Positions 60,298-64,000 of a stretch of DNA of 64,000 bases are shown here, one piece after another. Below the pieces are notes generated by a model, which saw only the letters and a list, made by a program, of their open reading frames with translations, did no database searches and was not told the DNA's origin. Position 1 is the first letter of the stretch. Each line of letters starts with the position of its first letter. A program made the translations under genes and the position numbers. Source of the stretch: Allodiplogaster sudhausi (taxonomy: Eukaryota; Nematoda; Chromadorea; Rhabditida; Diplogasteridae); NCBI GenBank assembly GCA_945643635.1, contig CALZFC010000007.1:722501-786500 (forward strand). The letters are read 5' to 3'.

Positions 60298-61548
60298 TCA
60301 TTGATATGCGGAAGCATCGGGAGTGTGCAACTCGTATGGCAGACCGCGGAGATCTTCCATGACGTTGCAGACGGCGAGAGATTGGATGGCAATGTCCTCC
60401 TCGTACGCTACTTTCTAGAATACCACTTTCAGTCTTATATCATAAGTTAAAAGAAAACATTCGAATTACAGTACCTTGAAGAGCGGAAGAATCAAGAGAA
60501 TCTTGGCGATTCGCATGGCGACTTTTCTCTCCGATAGCTCGGGCCGCCTCTGGCGAATGTGCGCATAAAGACCGTCCACGTATCGGATCCTGAATATCAA
60601 TGCTATTAGCTTTTTATCATTTTCAATTGCAATTGAATAGTGAATATTATAAAAGAAGCCAGCCTCGTGTCTTCGACTCGCTTCCGTCCCTCGGCCGACA
60701 TAAGTGGCGTACTCATGAACAGAGCTAGTGCCTGCAACAAAAAAGAATATCATTTCTTTAATAAAGTCACTAGATTAAAAAAAATCTCTAATTATCAACA
60801 TTTCAGACCCTGAGCACGGCGATTTCGCCATCGTCGATCGCAATTTCCCGCATGGCAGCAAAGACTTCATCGAAGGAAGCGGTGATATTCTCATTCACGA
60901 AGTGATTCACACTGCAATCAATGAAGTGTTCGTCAAGCACAAGCACATCTTCTCGCGTACGCGAAGGGAAGTTGTGCCTGTACTTTCTGACTCCTCGGGA
61001 AGTAGCTGCCGTCGATCATCAACATGACGTCACCGCCGAAGCGAATATAACTAAAACACATTTCTTCATAACTCTGTGTACATGCATTGCCGGTCACATC
61101 TAAATTACACAATATTTTAGCAATTCAAATATAGCCAAAAGCATCGAGTGCAAACATGACACTTTCGTCCATTCTCGAATGTTTGCAAAAAGTCACACTC
61201 AATCAACCAATATTTGATATACATAGTTTTCAAAAGTACTGTATATAAGAGTGTAAAAAGAAATGCAGAAGTGAATGTACATACGAGTTAACTCCATGCA
61301 TCAAGAGCGCGACCATTGTACCGCGTGCCCGTAACAATGCCTCTCGGTCGGACATAGAAAGTGCCTGAGAGGAAAGAATATTTTTCAACTTAAAACTTGT
61401 ATTTATTTATATCATTACGAATAGAGTAAGATGCCTACGTAGAAATCGCTAAGTAGATTGGCCCAGTCAATGCAGAGGACGATGCTGCGAGTAATGATGA
61501 AGGGAACGTCAGAAGGCTCGATGATGCGGCGACCCTCCCAGTTCACCT
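60298..61548 (-). CDS. Nuclear hormone receptor G, 3' part only
   Basis: Ligand-binding half of another NHR. Exons: about 61435-61548 (EPSDVPFIITRSIVLCIDWA), 61286-61366 ([17 protein letters not shown]), 60960-61050 (MLMIDGSYFPRSQKVQAQ), 60806-60912 (SFDEVFAAMREIAIDDGE), 60663-60733 (ALFMSTPLMSAEGRKRVED), 60474-60588 (RPELSERKVAMRIAK) and 60298-60414, ending YELHTPDASAYQ. All are in frame where checked. The exons for the zinc fingers, hinge and first part of the ligand domain are not found between 61548 and 64000, which is filled by spacer and a palindrome. Either the palindrome is an intron insertion and the 5' half lies beyond the window, or G is truncated. The sequence is closest to B and A in style (DVPFIITR, ERK-VAMR). 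Confidence 0.75.
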
Positions 61549-61740
61549 TTCGTTTTTTAATAGTAGCTGGAAATTGTTTTTTGGCTTGGGCAGAAATGGA
61601 AAAGGTGATTCATAAGAAGAAGGTGATGGACACAGCCATGAAAGAGAAGTGAGAAAAAGAGAGAAACAAAAGGCGAAATCGAGAACGAGAATTGATTCAT
61701 TGTATTTTATTTTTATTTATTTATTTTTCGTTCTAAAATG

Positions 61741-63953
61741 CGAGAAAAGAAAAGTGGAAGAGAGAGAGAGAGATAGAGAGAGAGAGAGACAAGTGAGAAT
61801 CAGGGAGGTAGAGAAATGTTCATATTACGAAAAGGATTTCGCAATCGAGATAATGCAATGTGCTCACACTTTTCTTTTTCTCACCTCTCAATACCAATTA
61901 ACTAATTCAATTTCGAAAGGCTTTCGTAGTTTATGTTTTTCTTATTCGATAAAATGAATTAACTCTTTCCAAATTCGCTTCTCCTTTTCTTTATGTTAGT
62001 TGAATAAAGAATAAACAATAAGAAAGAACATCATGTTGAAGTTATTCGAAGGCAGTGTTTAACGTAGCTCAATGTCGCTAAAAGTTCACTCCTTTGTTTA
62101 GCTCAGTGCAATGGAGACAGACTTATGTACGACATACATATGTACATACACATTTAGCGCATGAATACGTACAGCCAAAAGGCCAAAAACCATTCGCATG
62201 CTCTTTTCACAACCACGAAACAGTGCAATATGTGATCTCTGAGGAAAGGAGTACGGAGGGTTGGAAATGAGGAGAACAAAGTGAGTTTTCAAAACATTAA
62301 GACAAAAATGTGTTTCGGAAAGATAAAGGAAATAGAGAGAGATGAAGGACGAGAGAGATAGAGAAAGAACTGAGAAAGCGTTAAAGGGAAGAAGAAGAAC
62401 GAGCGACAGCCAGACAAAAAAAGCGTCTGGCGACTTGTTGGTCAGCGCAAGAGAGTGTTGTGAATGAAGAGAGCAGAGACCATTAGAGACCAGCTATTAG
62501 TGAGTGGAAGAATTGTAATGCCACGAGATTACGAGAGTCTGCAAGAGTCCAAGGGGAGAGAATAAGAGAAGAGTTGGGAGGCATAGATAGAGAAGCATAC
62601 TATGACGAGGAGAAAGAGTGTGCATGAAACGGACGAGAGAGCGTGAAACGAAAAAGAGGTATCTGAATTAAGGTTCATTCGAGAACGGCCTCGACTTCCT
62701 CTGGCCCACCAAGTGCCTTCTCCGTGCAAGATCCGCTGTTTACTCCCTCCCCTCTTTCTCTTTCTTTCTATCTTTCTCTCTCTTCTCTCTCTTCTCTCTC
62801 TCTCTCTCGCTCGCTCCTGTCCGGTTACAAACGGCCAGACGCTCTAAATTTCCCATTTCTCTGCCGCCCTCCTAGACCGATAGCAGTCAGCCGAGACTGT
62901 TATATTTCTCCTGTTTCCCTCTCGCTGCCCGCATAGACGATCAAACATTAGCGTACAAGGACGGAAGAAAGGAAGTCTGAGTGTAGTAATGCAAAGTATA
63001 AACAGCGGATCTTGCACGGAGAAGGCACTTGGTGGGCCAGAGGTCGTGAAGTCGAGGCCGTTCTCGAATGAACCTTAATTCAGATACCTCTTTTTCGTTT
63101 CACGCTCTCTCGTCCGTTTCATGCACACTCTTTCTCCTCGTCATAGTATGCTTCTCTATGCCTCCCAACTCTTCTCTTATTCTCTCCCCTTGGACTCTTG
63201 CAGACTCTCGTAATCTCGTGGCATTACAATTCTTCCACTCACTAATAGCTGGTCTCTAATGGTCTCTGCTCTCTTCATTCACAACACTCTCTTGCGCTGA
63301 CCAACAAGTCGCCAGACGCTTTTTTGTCTGGCTGTCGCTCGTTCTTCTTCTTCCCTTTAACGCTTTCTCAGTTCTTTCTCTATCTCTCTCGTCCTTCATC
63401 TCTCTCTATTTCCTTTATCTTTCCGAAACGCATTTTTGTCTTAATGTTTTGAACTCACTTTGTTCTCCTCATTTCCAACCCTCCGTACTCCTTTCCTCAG
63501 AGATCACATATTGCACTGTTTCGTGGTTGTGAAAAGAGCATGCGAATGGTTTTTAGCCTTTTGGCTGTACGTATTCATGCGCTAAATGTGTATGTACATA
63601 TGTATGTCGTACATAAGTCTGTCTCCATGGCACTGAGCTAAACAAAGGAGTGAACTTTTAGCGACATTGAGCTACGTTAAACACTGCCTTCGAATAACTT
63701 CAACATGATGTTCTTTCTTATTGTTTATTCTTTCTTCAACTAACATAAAGAAAAGGAGAAGCGAATTTGGAAAGAGTTAATTCATTTTATCGAATAAGAA
63801 AAACATAAACTACGAAAGCCTTTCGAAATTGAATTAGTTAATTGGTATTGAGAGGTGAGAAAAAGAAAAGTGTGAGCACATTGCATTATCTCGATTGCGA
63901 AATCCTTTTCATAATATGAACATTTCTCTACCTCCCTGATTCTCACTTGTCTC

Positions 63954-63984
<31 letters not shown>

Positions 63985-64000
63985 CACTTTTCTTTTCTCG
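61741..64000. mobile_element. Large palindrome running off the window end
   Basis: Bases 61741-62742 are repeated in inverted orientation at about 62999-64000, with a loop of about 257 bases. For example, the phrase around GATCCGCTGTTTAC at 62730-62742 mirrors TAAACAGCGGATC at 62999. The pairing is still good at the last base of the window, so the arms are longer than 1 kb and the outer end cannot be placed. The loop contains CT runs (62757-62815). No tRNA-like module or coding frame was recognised. It lies next to, and probably within, NHR G. Confidence 0.85.

Noticed and set aside
1..64000. CRISPR array, prokaryotic operon, rRNA genes or LTR retrotransposon
   Set aside because: No regular repeat-spacer pattern, no rRNA-like sequence, no reverse transcriptase motif and no long direct terminal repeats were seen; gene structures are eukaryotic with introns.

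Overview
The window looks like nuclear DNA of a nematode, most plausibly a free-living rhabditid or diplogastrid (Pristionchus-like); the species cannot be proved from the sequence alone. The evidence is a cuticle collagen with the YCPCPPRS C-terminus, a nematode-type Str/Srd seven-transmembrane receptor, a tandem array of supplementary nuclear hormone receptors (NHRs), many short exons with TTTCAG-type acceptors, and a likely spliced-leader acceptor directly before an ATG. (CT)n/(GA)n tracts are very common in introns and spacers.

Layout, left to right. 1-5.8 kb: no host gene, simple repeats, and one 1.19-kb inverted-repeat element with an 8-bp target duplication and a Mutator-like transposase scrap. 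5.8-9.6 kb (+): a CTD small phosphatase (SCP/scpl type) in at least seven exons. 9.6-13.6 kb: no gene seen. 13.6-16.3 kb (+): a ten-exon chemoreceptor-type GPCR. 16.6-23.7 kb (-): three small two-exon PMP3/UPF0057 membrane proteins, with an 1.7-kb near-perfect palindrome between the first two. 24.2-27.2 kb (+): a cuticle collagen with apparent frameshifts, and a partly repeated copy of one of its intron segments.

27.2-61.5 kb, all on the minus strand: an orphan NHR first exon, then seven NHR paralogues (called A-G here). B and D look intact and E is likely complete. A has a phase problem and an altered C-terminus. C is a pseudogene. F has a one-base frameshift in the second zinc finger. G is cut off by the palindrome and the window end. 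The paralogues share intron positions, a 25-codon MGRG-type first exon (B, C, D, E, F) and pieces of 5' flank, so they arose by tandem duplication. E is a patchwork of F-like and D-like tracts, including introns, which points to gene conversion.

The strongest unexplained signal is a set of five large fold-back (inverted-repeat) elements at 1.8-3.0, 18.4-20.1, 38.9-41.6, 49.2-51.6 and 61.7-64.0 kb. Two lie inside NHR introns and one truncates an NHR gene. Their end signatures differ (8-bp duplication, TTAA, TA). Several carry or adjoin tRNA-like modules with A- and B-box-like motifs. The 38.9-kb element also carries an unrecognised, frameshifted minus-strand protein.
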